From positions 186,001 to 250,000 of the forward strand of contig NZ_VFES01000006.1 in assembly GCF_007858185.1 (NCBI RefSeq): a stretch of 64,000 bases of DNA. The letters run 5' to 3'. The stretch is from Pseudomonas grimontii. Lineage in GTDB: Bacteria > Pseudomonadota > Gammaproteobacteria > Pseudomonadales > Pseudomonadaceae. The position numbers and the translations under genes are program-made. Below are positions 36,812 to 46,589 of the stretch, piece by piece. The notes beneath the pieces are model-generated. The model saw nothing but the letters and a program-made list of their open reading frames with translations, searched no databases and was not told where the DNA came from. Within the stretch, counting starts at the first letter, position 1. The number at the start of each line of letters is the position of its first letter.

Positions 36812-37666
36812 TTGGCAAATATAGATAACCCGGCCGCCGAAATGGCGGCCGCTGGCTTTAACCGCATCGCCTTGGGCGTGGAATACAAAGGCTCGCGCTA
36901 TCGCGGCTGGCAGCGCCAGGCGTCAGGTGTGCTGACAGTGCAGGAAACCCTGGAGAAGGCGCTGTCGAAAGTTGCTGATTCCCCTGTGTCGTTGATGTGC
37001 GCCGGGCGTACCGATGCCGGCGTGCACGCCTGTGGCCAGGTGGTGCACTTCGATACCCAGGCCGAACGCACGATGAAGGCATGGGTGATGGGCGCCAATA
37101 TCAATTTGCCCCATGACGTCAGCGTCAGTTGGGCCAAGGTCATGCCTGCGCACTTTCATGCGCGCTTCAAGGCGATTGCCCGGCGTTATCGCTATGTGAT
37201 CTACAACGACCAGATCCGTCCCGCGCACCTCAACGAAGAAATCACCTGGAATCATCGTCCGCTGGATGCCGAACGCATGGCCGAGGCTGCGCAGCATCTG
37301 GTTGGGGTGCATGACTTCAGTGCGTTCCGCGCCGGCCAGTGCCAGGCCAAGTCGCCGATCAAGGAAGTCCACCACCTGCGGGTGACCCGCCACGGCAAGA
37401 TGATTGTGCTGGACATCCGCGCCGGCGCCTTCCTGCACCATATGGTGCGCAACATTGCTGGCGTATTGATGACCATCGGAACCGGCGAGCGCCCGGTGGA
37501 GTGGGCCAGGGAAGTGCTGGAAAGCCGCATCCGCCGCACGGGTGGCGTCACGGCGCATCCGTTTGGCCTGTACCTGGTGGATGTGGAGTACCGCGACGAG
37601 TTCGAGCTGCCGGAGCGCTTCATCGGACCACACTTCCTCACAGGTTTCAGCGAACTTGGCGGCTGA
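36812..37666 (+). CDS. truA: tRNA pseudouridine(38-40) synthase
   Basis: A 284-residue enzyme acting on the anticodon arm of many tRNAs. The catalytic Asp68 lies in CAGRTDAGVHA (residues 63-73), and RIALGVEYKGSRYRGWQRQ is the N-terminal signature. I use the TTG at 36812; an ATG at 36842 would also preserve the whole domain, and neither has a strong ribosome binding site. The gene order usg-fimV-truA-trpF is usual in Pseudomonas. Confidence 0.92.
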   Translation: MANIDNPAAEMAAAGFNRIALGVEYKGSRYRGWQRQASGVLTVQETLEKALSKVADSPVSLMCAGRTDAGVHACGQVVHFDTQAERTMKAWVMGANINLPHDVSVSWAKVMPAHFHARFKAIARRYRYVIYNDQIRPAHLNEEITWNHRPLDAERMAEAAQHLVGVHDFSAFRAGQCQAKSPIKEVHHLRVTRHGKMIVLDIRAGAFLHHMVRNIAGVLMTIGTGERPVEWAREVLESRIRRTGGVTAHPFGLYLVDVEYRDEFELPERFIGPHFLTGFSELGG

Positions 37667-37730
37667 CGCCCGGAAAAGCTTTTGTTACCATCCGGGACTT
37701 TCTCGGTCCAACCCCTGAGGTTTCTACGAC

Positions 37731-38363
37731 ATGTCTGCCGTTCGCAGCAAGATTTGCGGGATTACCCGCATAGAAGACGCGCTGGCGGCAGTCGAGGCGG
37801 GGGCGGATGCCATCGGTTTGGTGTTTTATGCCAGGAGCCCGCGGGCGGTGAATGTGTTGCAGGCGCGGGCGATCATTGCTGCGTTGCCGCCGTTCGTGAC
37901 CACCGTGGGCTTGTTCGTCAACGCCAGCCGCTGCGAACTTAACGAAATCCTGGATGCCGTACAGTTGGATATGCTGCAGTTTCACGGCGACGAAACCCCG
38001 GATGAATGTGAAAGCTACCAGCGCCCGTATATCAAGGCGCTGCGGGTCAAGGCGGGCGACGACATCGCGGGTGCCTGCGCGGCCTATTCCGGCGCGCGGG
38101 GCATTCTGCTGGACACGTATGTCGAAGGCGTACCTGGTGGGACCGGCGAAGCGTTCGATTGGTCGCTGATCCCCGAAGGATTGGGCAAGCCGATCATCCT
38201 CGCGGGTGGGCTCAATCCCGCGAATGTCGGGGCGGCGATCGAACAGGTTCGGCCGTATGCCGTGGATGTCAGTGGTGGGGTGGAGCAAGGCAAGGGCATC
38301 AAGGATCACGGCAAGATTCGCGCATTCATGCACGCGGTGCGCAACAGCAGTGGCGGGATGTGA
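37731..38363 (+). CDS. trpF: Phosphoribosylanthranilate isomerase
   Basis: A 210-residue TIM barrel, third step from anthranilate in tryptophan synthesis. The general base Cys is in KICGITR (residues 7-13) and the general acid Asp in GILLDTYV (about 128). Phosphate loops AGGLNPANV and VDVSGGVE are intact. It lies alone, away from trpE/G/D/C and trpAB, as is normal in pseudomonads. Confidence 0.96.
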   Translation: MSAVRSKICGITRIEDALAAVEAGADAIGLVFYARSPRAVNVLQARAIIAALPPFVTTVGLFVNASRCELNEILDAVQLDMLQFHGDETPDECESYQRPYIKALRVKAGDDIAGACAAYSGARGILLDTYVEGVPGGTGEAFDWSLIPEGLGKPIILAGGLNPANVGAAIEQVRPYAVDVSGGVEQGKGIKDHGKIRAFMHAVRNSSGGM

Positions 38364-38606
38364 CGGCTGGCAGTCTGCCGCCGTCCATAACTACCACTGT
38401 GTAAAACAGCCCGGCGCCGCCTGAGGGAGGCCCGGAAATGAAGTGGCAACCTGCACTGGCAGGCTGTCTGGAAGGCTGAGGATGCAGGCTGGAAATGGCA
38501 GGTCGAACGTCTGACCCCGTCCAGCCTGCGTCATCGCCACATATGAATTTAGCTCAAGGGCATACGCGGGGCTGTGTTCAAGCCACCGGTACTGGAGAAA
38601 GAAAGC
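38364..38606. promoter_or_regulatory. accD leader region with a long hairpin
   Basis: 243 bp. GCAGGCTGGA (38484-38493) pairs perfectly with TCCAGCCTGC (38520-38529), with further pairing inside (GGTC.../...GACC). It may be part of the accD 5' leader. The rest shows nothing I can name. Confidence 0.4.
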
Positions 38607-39527
38607 ATGAGCAACTGGTTAGTAGACAAACTGATCCCTTCGATCATGCGTTCCGAGGTGAAGAAAAGCTCGGTTCCTGAAGGTCTGTGGCACAAGTGCC
38701 CATCCTGCGACGCGGTGCTGTACCGCCCCGAGCTGGAAAAGACCCTGGATGTTTGCCCCAAGTGCAACCACCACATGCGTATCGGCGCCCGCGCCCGCAT
38801 CGACATCTTCCTCGACGCCGACGGCCGTAACGAGCTGGGCGCTGACCTGGAGCCGGTTGACCGTCTCAAGTTCCGCGACGGCAAGAAGTACAAGGACCGC
38901 CTGACCGCTGCACAAAAGCAGACCGGTGAGAAGGACGCGCTGATTTCCGTCAGCGGCAAGCTGCTGGGCATGCCGGTGGTGGTCTCGGCGTTCGAGTTCT
39001 CCTTCATGGGCGGTTCCATGGGTGCCATCGTCGGCGAGCGCTTCGTGCGCGCCGCCAACTATGCCCTGGAAAACCGTTGCCCGATGATCTGCTTCGCCGC
39101 CTCCGGTGGTGCGCGCATGCAGGAAGCGTTGATCTCCCTGATGCAAATGGCCAAGACCTCTGCGGTGCTGGCGCGTCTGCGCGAGGAAGGCATTCCGTTC
39201 ATCTCCGTGCTGACCGACCCGGTCTACGGCGGCGTTTCCGCCAGCCTGGCGATGCTGGGTGACGTGATCGTCGGTGAGCCAAAAGCCCTGATCGGCTTTG
39301 CCGGCCCGCGTGTGATCGAGCAGACCGTGCGCGAAAAGCTGCCGGAAGGCTTCCAGCGCAGCGAGTTCCTGCTGGAACACGGTGCAATCGACCTGATCAT
39401 CCCGCGCGGCGAGCTGCGCCCACGCCTGGGCAGCCTGCTGGCACAAATGATGGGCCTGCCGACACCTGTTTACGTCGCGCCTAAAGTCGAGCCAATCGTT
39501 GTGCCGCCGGTGCCTGCGAACCTATGA
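38607..39527 (+). CDS. accD: Acetyl-CoA carboxylase carboxyltransferase, beta subunit
   Basis: A 306-residue subunit that, with AccA, transfers carboxyl from biotin to acetyl-CoA. The N-terminal zinc ribbon has Cys31, Cys34, Cys50 and Cys53 (CPSC, CPKC). The crotonase-like core contains [14 protein letters not shown] and [16 protein letters not shown]. The start is ATG 38607; the longer reading to 38574 lacks support. Its TGA overlaps the folC ATG (ATGA), so the two are coupled. Confidence 0.97.
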   Translation: MSNWLVDKLIPSIMRSEVKKSSVPEGLWHKCPSCDAVLYRPELEKTLDVCPKCNHHMRIGARARIDIFLDADGRNELGADLEPVDRLKFRDGKKYKDRLTAAQKQTGEKDALISVSGKLLGMPVVVSAFEFSFMGGSMGAIVGERFVRAANYALENRCPMICFAASGGARMQEALISLMQMAKTSAVLARLREEGIPFISVLTDPVYGGVSASLAMLGDVIVGEPKALIGFAGPRVIEQTVREKLPEGFQRSEFLLEHGAIDLIIPRGELRPRLGSLLAQMMGLPTPVYVAPKVEPIVVPPVPANL

Positions 39528-40831
39528 CCCAACGTACCCTGGGCGAATGGCTCGCCTACCTTGAGCAGTTGCATCCGTCCGCCATCGACATGGGCCTGGA
39601 GCGCTCGCAACAGGTAGCGGCCCGCCTTGGGTTGGGCCGGCCGGCACCGCGCGTGATCACGGTGACCGGCACCAACGGCAAAGGCTCTACCTGCGCCTTT
39701 GTTGCCGCGCTGCTGCAAGCCCAAGGGCTGAAAGTAGGCGTGTACAGCTCGCCGCACTTGCTGCGTTACAACGAGCGGGTGCAACTCAATGGCGTCGAAG
39801 CCACTGATGAGCAACTCTGCGAAGCCTTCGCCGCACTCGATGCCGGGCGGGGCGAGATTTCCCTGACTTACTTCGAAATGGGCACCCTGGCGGCGTTCTG
39901 GCTGTTCGAGCGTGCGCAACTGGATGTGGTCGTATTGGAAGTGGGCCTGGGCGGACGCCTGGACACCGTCAACGTGGTGGATGCCGACTTGGCGCTGGTC
40001 ACCAGTATTGGCGTGGACCATGCCGACTACCTGGGTGATACCCGCGAGTCCGTGGCCTATGAAAAGGCCGGGATCTTCCGCCAGGGCAAGCCTGCGCTGT
40101 GTGGTGACCTGGATCCGCCGCAGCCCTTGCTCGACAAGGTGCGTGAGCTGGATTGCGCGTTCTTCCTGCGTGGCCGCGAATTCAATCTTGAGATCGGTGA
40201 TCAGCACTGGCAGTGGCGCGGGCGGGATGCGCGTGGGCAGGCTGTAGAGCTGCGCGATCTGCCCTTGCTGAACCTGCCGATGGAGAACGCCGCGCTCGCG
40301 CTGCAAGCCTATCTGTTACTGGACCTGCCTTGGCATGCGGAGCAGATTGCTGCGACTTTACTGGCGACCCGCGTTGTGGGGCGCCTGGACCGTCGCGCGT
40401 TCGACTGGCACGGCAAGCGCCTGAACCTGCTGCTGGATGTGGGGCATAACCCCCATGCGGCGCAATACCTGGCAAAACGCCTGGCGCGCACGCCACCGGT
40501 GGGGCGTCGCCTGGCTGTATTCGGTTTGCTCGCCGATAAGGACCTGGAGGGCGTGGTTGCGCCGTTGCTGGACAGCGTCCAGGCTTGGGCGGTAGCGCCG
40601 TTGGATACGCCCCGTAGCCGTCCGGCCCATGAGCTTGAGATCGCGTTACAGAACCTTGGTGCGCCCGTGGCGTCGTATGCAAGCGTGACTGCTGCCCTGG
40701 AGGCTCAGTGCGCGGTGGCGACGGCCGAGGACGAAATTCTGTTGTTCGGATCATTTTATTGTGTTGCCGAGGCGCTTGAGTGGTTGGCCCGGCGCTCCAC
40801 GGAGGAAGCTGCACATGGCATTACTGGATAG
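39524..40831 (+). CDS. folC: Dihydrofolate/folylpolyglutamate synthase
   Basis: A 435-residue Mur-ligase-type ATP enzyme that makes dihydrofolate and adds glutamates. The P-loop TGTNGKGST is at residues 48-56, [16 protein letters not shown] follows, and the ligase C-terminal domain holds [15 protein letters not shown]. It overlaps accD upstream and the SPOR gene downstream. Confidence 0.95.
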   Translation: MTQRTLGEWLAYLEQLHPSAIDMGLERSQQVAARLGLGRPAPRVITVTGTNGKGSTCAFVAALLQAQGLKVGVYSSPHLLRYNERVQLNGVEATDEQLCEAFAALDAGRGEISLTYFEMGTLAAFWLFERAQLDVVVLEVGLGGRLDTVNVVDADLALVTSIGVDHADYLGDTRESVAYEKAGIFRQGKPALCGDLDPPQPLLDKVRELDCAFFLRGREFNLEIGDQHWQWRGRDARGQAVELRDLPLLNLPMENAALALQAYLLLDLPWHAEQIAATLLATRVVGRLDRRAFDWHGKRLNLLLDVGHNPHAAQYLAKRLARTPPVGRRLAVFGLLADKDLEGVVAPLLDSVQAWAVAPLDTPRSRPAHELEIALQNLGAPVASYASVTAALEAQCAVATAEDEILLFGSFYCVAEALEWLARRSTEEAAHGITG

Positions 40832-41465
40832 CGCATACAAGCAGCGAATGGTTGGAGCCCTGGTGCTGGTGGCATTGGCGGTGATTTTCCTGCCGATGCT
40901 GTTTTCCCGCCAGGACGAGCAGCGCCAAGTGGTTGTCGAGGCCCCGGCTGCGCCCCAGGCACCCGCGGTGCCGCAAGTGCAGGTTCAACCGGTGGTAGTG
41001 CCTGAGCCGCAGGCGTTGCCGGAAGAAGAGCCTGTGCCGACCGATGATGAGGTGGCTGCGCAGCAGGCGCCGTCGATGCCGGTGCAGCCAAGCGTGCCGG
41101 TGGTCAAGCCGACACCTGCTCCGGCTGTCGCCGCCAAGCCTGCGCCTGCGCCCAAGCCTGTAGCGCCACAGCCTGCCGCTCCGGGCAAGCCGGACGTGGG
41201 GCAGAGCCGTATCGATCCGAATGGCTTGCCGATCAGTTGGTCGATTCAGGTGGCCAGCCTGGGCAATCGCGAAGGCGCCGACGCTTTGCAGAAGAAGTTG
41301 CGTGCCCAGGGTTACAACGCCTACATCCGTAGTGCCGACGGCAAGAACCGCGTGTTTATCGGGCCGCTGATCGAGCGTGCCGAGGCCGACCGGCTGCGGG
41401 ACTTGCTGGACCGTCAGCAGAACCTGAAGGGCTTCGTGACCCGCTTTCAGCCTGAGCGCGGCTGA
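40815..41465 (+). CDS. SPOR-domain protein, DedD-like
   Basis: A 216-residue protein with one transmembrane segment (about residues 13-31, MVGALVLVALAVIFLPMLF), a Pro/Ala-rich linker and a C-terminal SPOR domain (WSIQVASLGNREGADALQKK ... NRVFIGPLIERAEADRLRDLL). SPOR domains bind denuded glycan strands at the septum. Its place between folC and cvpA is that of dedD in enterobacteria. The start is ATG 40815, overlapping the folC end by 17 bp. Confidence 0.85.
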   Translation: MALLDSAYKQRMVGALVLVALAVIFLPMLFSRQDEQRQVVVEAPAAPQAPAVPQVQVQPVVVPEPQALPEEEPVPTDDEVAAQQAPSMPVQPSVPVVKPTPAPAVAAKPAPAPKPVAPQPAAPGKPDVGQSRIDPNGLPISWSIQVASLGNREGADALQKKLRAQGYNAYIRSADGKNRVFIGPLIERAEADRLRDLLDRQQNLKGFVTRFQPERG

Positions 41466-41499
41466 GTCCGCATCGATTTCAGCCTGGGATGCAACCAAC

Positions 41500-41592
41500 T
41501 GTGGGAGGGGGCTTGCTCCCGATAGCGGTGGATCAGTCAGCACTATGCAGTGATTGATAAGCCGCAATCGGGGGCAAGCCCCCTCCCACATT
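41500..41592. repeat. REPIN, GI type
   Basis: GTGGGAGGGGGCTTGCTCCCGAT and ATCGGGGGCAAGCCCCCTCCCAC flank about 35 bp in the SPOR-cvpA gap. Confidence 0.88.
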
Positions 41593-41724
41593 GGTTTTGT
41601 GGTGAGGTTGAAATGTGATTGGCTCGCCACAAACTATTGATTTGCAAAGCAGCCGCAATCACAGCTTACCGACAGCCCGACGCTCTGCTAAAATGCGCCG
41701 CCTTATCCGTCCGCAGGCTCAAAC

Positions 41725-42282
41725 GTGCCATTTACCTGGGTTGACTGGGCGATCGTTGCAATCGTCGCCATCTCCGCTTTGATCAGTCTAAGCCGCGGCT
41801 TCGTAAAAGAAGCACTGTCGTTGCTGACCTGGATCATCGCAGGAGTCGTAGCCTGGATGTTCGGGGGTTCATTGTCGGTCTACCTGGCCGGATACATCGA
41901 AACACCTTCGGCTCGCGTCATCGCGGGCTGCGCCATCATGTTCATCGCCACGCTGCTGGTGGGGGCAATGGTCAATTATCTTATTGGCGAGTTGATACGT
42001 GTCACCGGTCTCTCCGGGACCGATCGATTTCTCGGCATGGCCTTCGGCGCTGCGCGTGGCGCGTTGCTGGTGGTCGTGGCGGTCGGGCTGTTGAGCCTGG
42101 GGCCGGTACAGCAGGATTCGTGGTGGCAGGAGTCGGTACTCGTGCCAAAATTTCTATTAGTTGCAGATTGGTCCAAGAACCTCATATTGGGGTGGAGCAG
42201 TCAGTGGCTGGCCAGCGGAATCAGCGTACCCGCTGATCTTCCGTTCAAGGAACACCTCTTGCCGGCCAAAACGCCGCAGTAA
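41725..42282 (+). CDS. cvpA: CvpA family membrane protein
   Basis: A 185-residue inner-membrane protein with four hydrophobic segments. WVDWAIVAIVAISALISLSR then GFVKEALSLLTWI is the family N terminus, and the conserved loop GLSGTDRFLGMAFGAARGAL follows. First known from colicin V production in E. coli; its exact function is open. It starts with GTG at 41725 and sits 41 bp before purF, as in most proteobacteria. Confidence 0.9.
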   Translation: MPFTWVDWAIVAIVAISALISLSRGFVKEALSLLTWIIAGVVAWMFGGSLSVYLAGYIETPSARVIAGCAIMFIATLLVGAMVNYLIGELIRVTGLSGTDRFLGMAFGAARGALLVVVAVGLLSLGPVQQDSWWQESVLVPKFLLVADWSKNLILGWSSQWLASGISVPADLPFKEHLLPAKTPQ

Positions 42283-42323
42283 GTTGTGTTCAGTCAAGAT
42301 TCATTAAGTAGGGGTTGCGTCGC

Positions 42324-43829
42324 ATGTGTGGCATCGTCGGTATCGTCGGTAAGTCGAACGTCAATCAGGCGCTGTATGACGCGCTAACCGTCCTCCAGCA
42401 CCGCGGCCAGGACGCTGCCGGTATTGTAACCAGCCACGACGGCCGGTTATTCCTGCGCAAGGACAACGGGTTGGTACGTGACGTGTTCCATCAGCGTCAT
42501 ATGCAGCGCCTCGTCGGGCACATGGGCATTGGCCATGTGCGTTACCCGACCGCCGGCAGCTCGACGTCGGCCGAAGCTCAGCCGTTCTACGTCAACTCGC
42601 CTTACGGCATTACCTTGGCGCACAACGGCAACCTGACCAACGTTGAACAACTGGCCAAGGAGATTTACGAATCTGACCTGCGCCACGTCAACACCAACTC
42701 CGACTCGGAAGTGCTGCTCAACGTGTTCGCCCACGAGCTGGCCCAGCGCGGCAAGCTGCAGCCGACCGAAGAAGACGTGTTCGCCGCCGTGATTGACGTG
42801 CACAACCGTTGCGTCGGCGGTTATGCCGTCGTTGCGATGATCACCGGCTACGGCATCGTCGGCTTCCGTGACCCGCACGGTATTCGCCCGATCGTGTTCG
42901 GCCAGCGTCACACCGACGAAGGCGTCGAGTACATGATCGCGTCCGAAAGCGTGTCCCTGGACGTGCTGGGCTTTACCCTGATCCGCGACCTCGCGCCGGG
43001 CGAAGCGGTGTACATCACCGAAGACGGCAAGTTGCACACCCGTCAGTGCGCCGTAGCGCCGAAACTCACCCCGTGCATCTTCGAACACGTCTACCTGGCG
43101 CGTCCGGATTCGATCATCGATGGCGTTTCGGTGTACAAGGCGCGCCTGCGCATGGGTGAGAAGCTGGCCGACAAGATCCTGCGCGAGCGTCCCGAGCACG
43201 ATATCGACGTGGTGATCCCGATCCCGGACACCAGCCGTACCGCTGCGCTGGAGTTAGCCAACCACTTGGGCGTCAAGTTCCGCGAAGGCTTCGTGAAGAA
43301 CCGTTACATCGGTCGTACCTTCATCATGCCTGGCCAGGCTGCGCGCAAGAAGTCGGTGCGCCAGAAACTCAACGCCATCGAACTGGAATTCCGTGGCAAG
43401 AACGTGATGCTGGTGGACGATTCCATCGTGCGCGGCACCACCTGCAAGCAAATTATCCAGATGGCCCGTGAAGCCGGTGCGAAGAACGTGTATTTCTGTT
43501 CCGCAGCGCCTGCCGTGCGTTACCCGAACGTGTACGGTATCGACATGCCGAGCGCCCACGAACTGATCGCCCACAACCGCACGACCCAGGACGTGGCCGA
43601 CCTGATCGGCGCCGATTGGCTGATCTACCAGGACCTGCCGGACCTGATCGAAGCGGTCGGCGGTGGCAAGATCAAGATCGAGCAGTTCGACTGCGCCGTG
43701 TTCGACGGCAAGTACGTGACCGGTGACGTCGACGAGGCCTACCTGAACAAGATCGAGCAGGCGCGTAACGACTCGTCGAAGATCAAGACCCAGGCGGTCA
43801 GCGCGATCATCGATCTGTACAACAACTGA
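42324..43829 (+). CDS. purF: Amidophosphoribosyltransferase
   Basis: A 501-residue first enzyme of purine synthesis. The N-terminal nucleophile cysteine is residue 2 (MCGIVGIVG), exposed after Met removal; the glutaminase part continues with RYPTAGSS and NGNLTN. The PRPP site is [14 protein letters not shown] (about residue 360). The start must be ATG 42324, since an upstream TTG would block the nucleophile. Confidence 0.97.
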   Translation: MCGIVGIVGKSNVNQALYDALTVLQHRGQDAAGIVTSHDGRLFLRKDNGLVRDVFHQRHMQRLVGHMGIGHVRYPTAGSSTSAEAQPFYVNSPYGITLAHNGNLTNVEQLAKEIYESDLRHVNTNSDSEVLLNVFAHELAQRGKLQPTEEDVFAAVIDVHNRCVGGYAVVAMITGYGIVGFRDPHGIRPIVFGQRHTDEGVEYMIASESVSLDVLGFTLIRDLAPGEAVYITEDGKLHTRQCAVAPKLTPCIFEHVYLARPDSIIDGVSVYKARLRMGEKLADKILRERPEHDIDVVIPIPDTSRTAALELANHLGVKFREGFVKNRYIGRTFIMPGQAARKKSVRQKLNAIELEFRGKNVMLVDDSIVRGTTCKQIIQMAREAGAKNVYFCSAAPAVRYPNVYGIDMPSAHELIAHNRTTQDVADLIGADWLIYQDLPDLIEAVGGGKIKIEQFDCAVFDGKYVTGDVDEAYLNKIEQARNDSSKIKTQAVSAIIDLYNN

Positions 43830-43835
43830 GTAGAC

Positions 43836-43859
43836 ACCGGCCCTGAGGGGCCGGTTTTG
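43836..43859 (+). terminator. Terminator of purF
   Basis: ACCGGCC-cctga-GGGGCCGGT followed by TTTTGT, 7 bp after the purF stop. Confidence 0.85.
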
Positions 43860-43894
43860 TATCTTAAATAAAGAATTGAGTAAGGAGTCGCAGC

Positions 43895-45106
43895 ATGAGT
43901 CAGGAATGGGATGCCGGTCGGTTGGACAGCGACCTCGATGGCGTAGCTTTCGATACCCTGGCTGTGCGCGCCGGCCAGCACCGCACCCCGGAAGGTGAGC
44001 ACGGTGACCCGATGTTCTTTACCTCCAGCTACGTGTTCCGCACGGCGGCCGACGCCGCCGCGCGCTTTGCTGGCGAAGTGCCGGGTAACGTTTATTCCCG
44101 CTACACCAACCCGACTGTGCGCGCGTTCGAAGAGCGCATCGCGGCGCTGGAAGGCGCAGAACAGGCGGTAGCAACGGCCACCGGCATGGCGGCGATCCTG
44201 GCGGTGGTAATGAGCCTGTGCAGTGCCGGTGACCACGTGCTGGTGTCGCGCAGCGTGTTTGGTTCGACCATCAGCCTGTTCGAGAAGTATTTCAAGCGTT
44301 TCGGTATTGAGGTGGATTACGTGCCCCTGGCGGATCTGTCCGGCTGGGATGCGGCAATCAAGTCCAACACCAAGCTGCTGTTCGTCGAGTCGCCGTCCAA
44401 TCCGTTGGCCGAGTTGGTGGATATCGCCGCGTTGTCCGAAGTGGCACACGCCAAAGGCGCGATGCTGGTGGTCGACAACTGTTTCTGCACGCCTGCCTTG
44501 CAGCAGCCGCTGAAGCTGGGCGCGGACATCGTGGTGCACTCGGCTACCAAGTTTATCGACGGCCAGGGCCGTTGCATGGGCGGCGTTGTTGCTGGTCGCG
44601 GCGAGCAGATGAAGGAAGTGGTGGGCTTTTTGCGCACTGCCGGCCCAACCTTGAGCCCGTTCAACGCCTGGATCTTCCTCAAGGGCCTGGAAACCCTCAG
44701 CCTGCGTATGAAAGCCCATTGCGCCAACGCTCAGGCCCTGGCCGAGTGGCTGGAGCAGCAGGACGGTATCGAGAAAGTGCATTACGCCGGCCTCAAGAGC
44801 CATCCGCAACACGCATTGGCCCAGCGCCAGCAGCGTGGCTTCGGCGCGGTGGTGAGTTTCGAAGTGAAGGGCGGCAAAGAGGGCGCGTGGCGCTTTATCG
44901 ATGCGACGCGCCTGATCTCCATCACGGCCAACCTGGGTGACAGCAAGACCACCATTACCCATCCGAGCACTACGTCCCACGGACGCCTGGCGCCGCAAGA
45001 GCGTGAGGCGGCCGGTATCCGGGACAGCCTGATCCGCATCGCGGTCGGCCTGGAAGATGTCGCTGACCTGCAAGCTGACCTGGCTCGCGGGCTGGCTGCC
45101 TTGTGA
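43895..45106 (+). CDS. metZ: O-succinylhomoserine sulfhydrylase
   Basis: A 403-residue PLP enzyme of the Cys/Met metabolism family that makes homocysteine from O-succinylhomoserine and sulfide. The PLP lysine is Lys219 in [33 protein letters not shown] and [12 protein letters not shown] are typical. AAGGAG precedes the ATG. Order purF-metZ is standard in Pseudomonas. Its GTGA end overlaps the SDR gene start. Confidence 0.94.
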   Translation: MSQEWDAGRLDSDLDGVAFDTLAVRAGQHRTPEGEHGDPMFFTSSYVFRTAADAAARFAGEVPGNVYSRYTNPTVRAFEERIAALEGAEQAVATATGMAAILAVVMSLCSAGDHVLVSRSVFGSTISLFEKYFKRFGIEVDYVPLADLSGWDAAIKSNTKLLFVESPSNPLAELVDIAALSEVAHAKGAMLVVDNCFCTPALQQPLKLGADIVVHSATKFIDGQGRCMGGVVAGRGEQMKEVVGFLRTAGPTLSPFNAWIFLKGLETLSLRMKAHCANAQALAEWLEQQDGIEKVHYAGLKSHPQHALAQRQQRGFGAVVSFEVKGGKEGAWRFIDATRLISITANLGDSKTTITHPSTTSHGRLAPQEREAAGIRDSLIRIAVGLEDVADLQADLARGLAAL

Positions 45107-45882
45107 TCGAGTGGTCCCTGGAGGCTGCAGCGGCCGGTAATGGGCGCGTCGCCCTGGTGACGGGAGCGGCGCGGGGCATTGGCCTCGGAATTGCCGCGTG
45201 GCTGATCTGCGAAGGCTGGCAGGTGGTCTTGACTGACCTGGACCGCGAGCGCGGTTCCAAAGTGTCCAAGGTGCTGGGCGACAACGCCTGGTTTATCACC
45301 ATGGATGTGGCTGATGAGAAACAGGTGGCCCAGGGGGTTGCCGAAGTCCTGGGGCAATTCGGTCGCCTGGACGCATTGGTCTGTAACGCTGCGGTGGCCG
45401 ACCCGCACAATATCACCCTGGAAAGCCTTGATCTGGCTTACTGGAACCGCGTGCTGGCCGTTAACCTCAGTGGGGCGATGTTGCTGGCCAAGCACTGTGC
45501 GCCTTACCTGCGCGCCCACGGCGGGGCCATTGTCAACCTGGCGTCGACCCGGGCTCGCCAGTCGGAGCCGGATAGCGAGGCCTATGCCGCGAGCAAGGGC
45601 GGTCTGTTGGCGCTGACGCATGCCTTGGCGATGAGTCTCGGGCCGGAGGTGCGGGTGAATGCGGTCAGTCCTGGCTGGATCGATGCCCGCGATCCTGCGG
45701 CGCGGCGTGCCGAGCCTTTGACCGATGCCGATCATGCCCAGCACCCGGCGGGCAGGGTGGGGACGGTGGAGGACGTGGCGGCGATGGTGGCGTGGTTGCT
45801 GTCGCGCCACGCCGGGTTTGTCACCGGGCAAGAGTTTGTGGTGGACGGTGGCATGAGCAAGAAGATGGTCTATGAGCAGTGA
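45103..45882 (+). CDS. Short-chain dehydrogenase/reductase
   Basis: A 259-residue classical SDR. The NAD(P) motif TGAARGIG is at residues 20-27, NAAVAD at about 91, catalytic Ser in [12 protein letters not shown] and YxxxK in YAASKGG (about 162). The substrate is unknown. The GTG start overlaps the metZ stop (GTGA), so it is co-transcribed with metZ. Confidence 0.85.
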   Translation: MIEWSLEAAAAGNGRVALVTGAARGIGLGIAAWLICEGWQVVLTDLDRERGSKVSKVLGDNAWFITMDVADEKQVAQGVAEVLGQFGRLDALVCNAAVADPHNITLESLDLAYWNRVLAVNLSGAMLLAKHCAPYLRAHGGAIVNLASTRARQSEPDSEAYAASKGGLLALTHALAMSLGPEVRVNAVSPGWIDARDPAARRAEPLTDADHAQHPAGRVGTVEDVAAMVAWLLSRHAGFVTGQEFVVDGGMSKKMVYEQ

Positions 45883-45888
45883 AGAGCA

Positions 45889-45967
45889 GCTTCAAGCGAT
45901 GAGCTGCAAGTTAAAGCGGATTTTGGTGGCTTTCGACTTGTAGCTTGCAGCTTGCAATTCGAAGCTG
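45889..45967. repeat. Inverted repeat of GCTGCAAG/CTTGCAGC words
   Basis: GCAGCTTCAAGCGATGAGCTGCAAG is followed by ACTTGTAGCTTGCAGCTTGCAA. The words form an imperfect hairpin just after the SDR gene, of the kind often seen at 3' ends in this genus. It may act as a terminator. Confidence 0.5.
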
Positions 45968-45993
45968 TTTTTGAAAAAAACTCAATCCTGCTA

Positions 45994-46022
45994 TTGACTT
46001 AGGTCCGCTACCTGCGTAAATT
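45994..46022 (+). promoter_or_regulatory. Sigma-70 promoter of the tRNA-Val/tRNA-Asp operon
   Basis: TTGACT (45994-45999), 17-bp spacer, TAAATT (46017-46022), 21 bp before tRNA-Val. Confidence 0.7.
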
Positions 46023-46043
46023 TCGCGGCCTCAACGAAGCAAA

Positions 46044-46119
46044 GGGTGATTAGCTCAGCTGGGAGAGCATCTGCCTTACAAGCAGAGGGTCGGCGGTTCG
46101 ATCCCGTCATCACCCACCA
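46044..46119 (+). tRNA. tRNA-Val (anticodon TAC)
   Basis: 76 nt, encoded CCA; anticodon stem TCTGC/GCAGA with loop CTTACAA. Confidence 0.96.
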
Positions 46120-46174
46120 CTTCTTGAGAGTTTTGCCTTCGGGTAAGACGCAACGTTAAAGGTTGCACCGACGC

Positions 46175-46251
46175 GCAGCGGTAGTTCAGTCGGTTAGAAT
46201 ACCGGCCTGTCACGCCGGGGGTCGCGGGTTCGAGTCCCGTCCGCTGCGCCA
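46175..46251 (+). tRNA. tRNA-Asp (anticodon GTC), copy 1
   Basis: 77 nt, encoded CCA; anticodon stem CCGGC/GCCGG with loop CTGTCAC. Confidence 0.96.
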
Positions 46252-46356
46252 TATTTTCCAGGTTCGATTTATCGGGCTTGAGATTGAACAGCCAAGGCTG
46301 CTTGATCAGATGTTTAAAGACGGTTGAGGTGGTTTACTCACCCGGTCAAGCGATAC

Positions 46357-46433
46357 GCAGCGGTAGTTCAGTCGGTTAGAATACCGGCCTGTCACGCCGG
46401 GGGTCGCGGGTTCGAGTCCCGTCCGCTGCGCCA
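46357..46433 (+). tRNA. tRNA-Asp (anticodon GTC), copy 2
   Basis: Identical to the copy at 46175-46251. The 105-bp spacer between them differs from that before copy 1. Confidence 0.96.
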
Positions 46434-46503
46434 TATCTGCATCAAGGCCCACTGAACGCCTTGAAGCACAAAGAAAGCCACTGGCTACTTTGATCCGATA
46501 GCA

Positions 46504-46534
46504 AAGACCCTGGTCGAAAGACCGGGGTTTTTTG
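46504..46534 (+). terminator. Terminator of the tRNA-Val/Asp operon
   Basis: CCCTGGTC-GAAA-GACCGGGG then TTTTTT, about 70 bp after the last tRNA. It is a GNRA-looped stem. Confidence 0.85.
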
Positions 46535-46589
46535 TGTCTGCGATTTGGCAATTTCTGCGGGAGCCGGCGAACCGGCTCCCATTGATTTG

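Noticed and set aside
38484..38529. Hairpin before accD as a riboswitch
   Set aside because: A simple stem with no conserved ligand-binding blocks.
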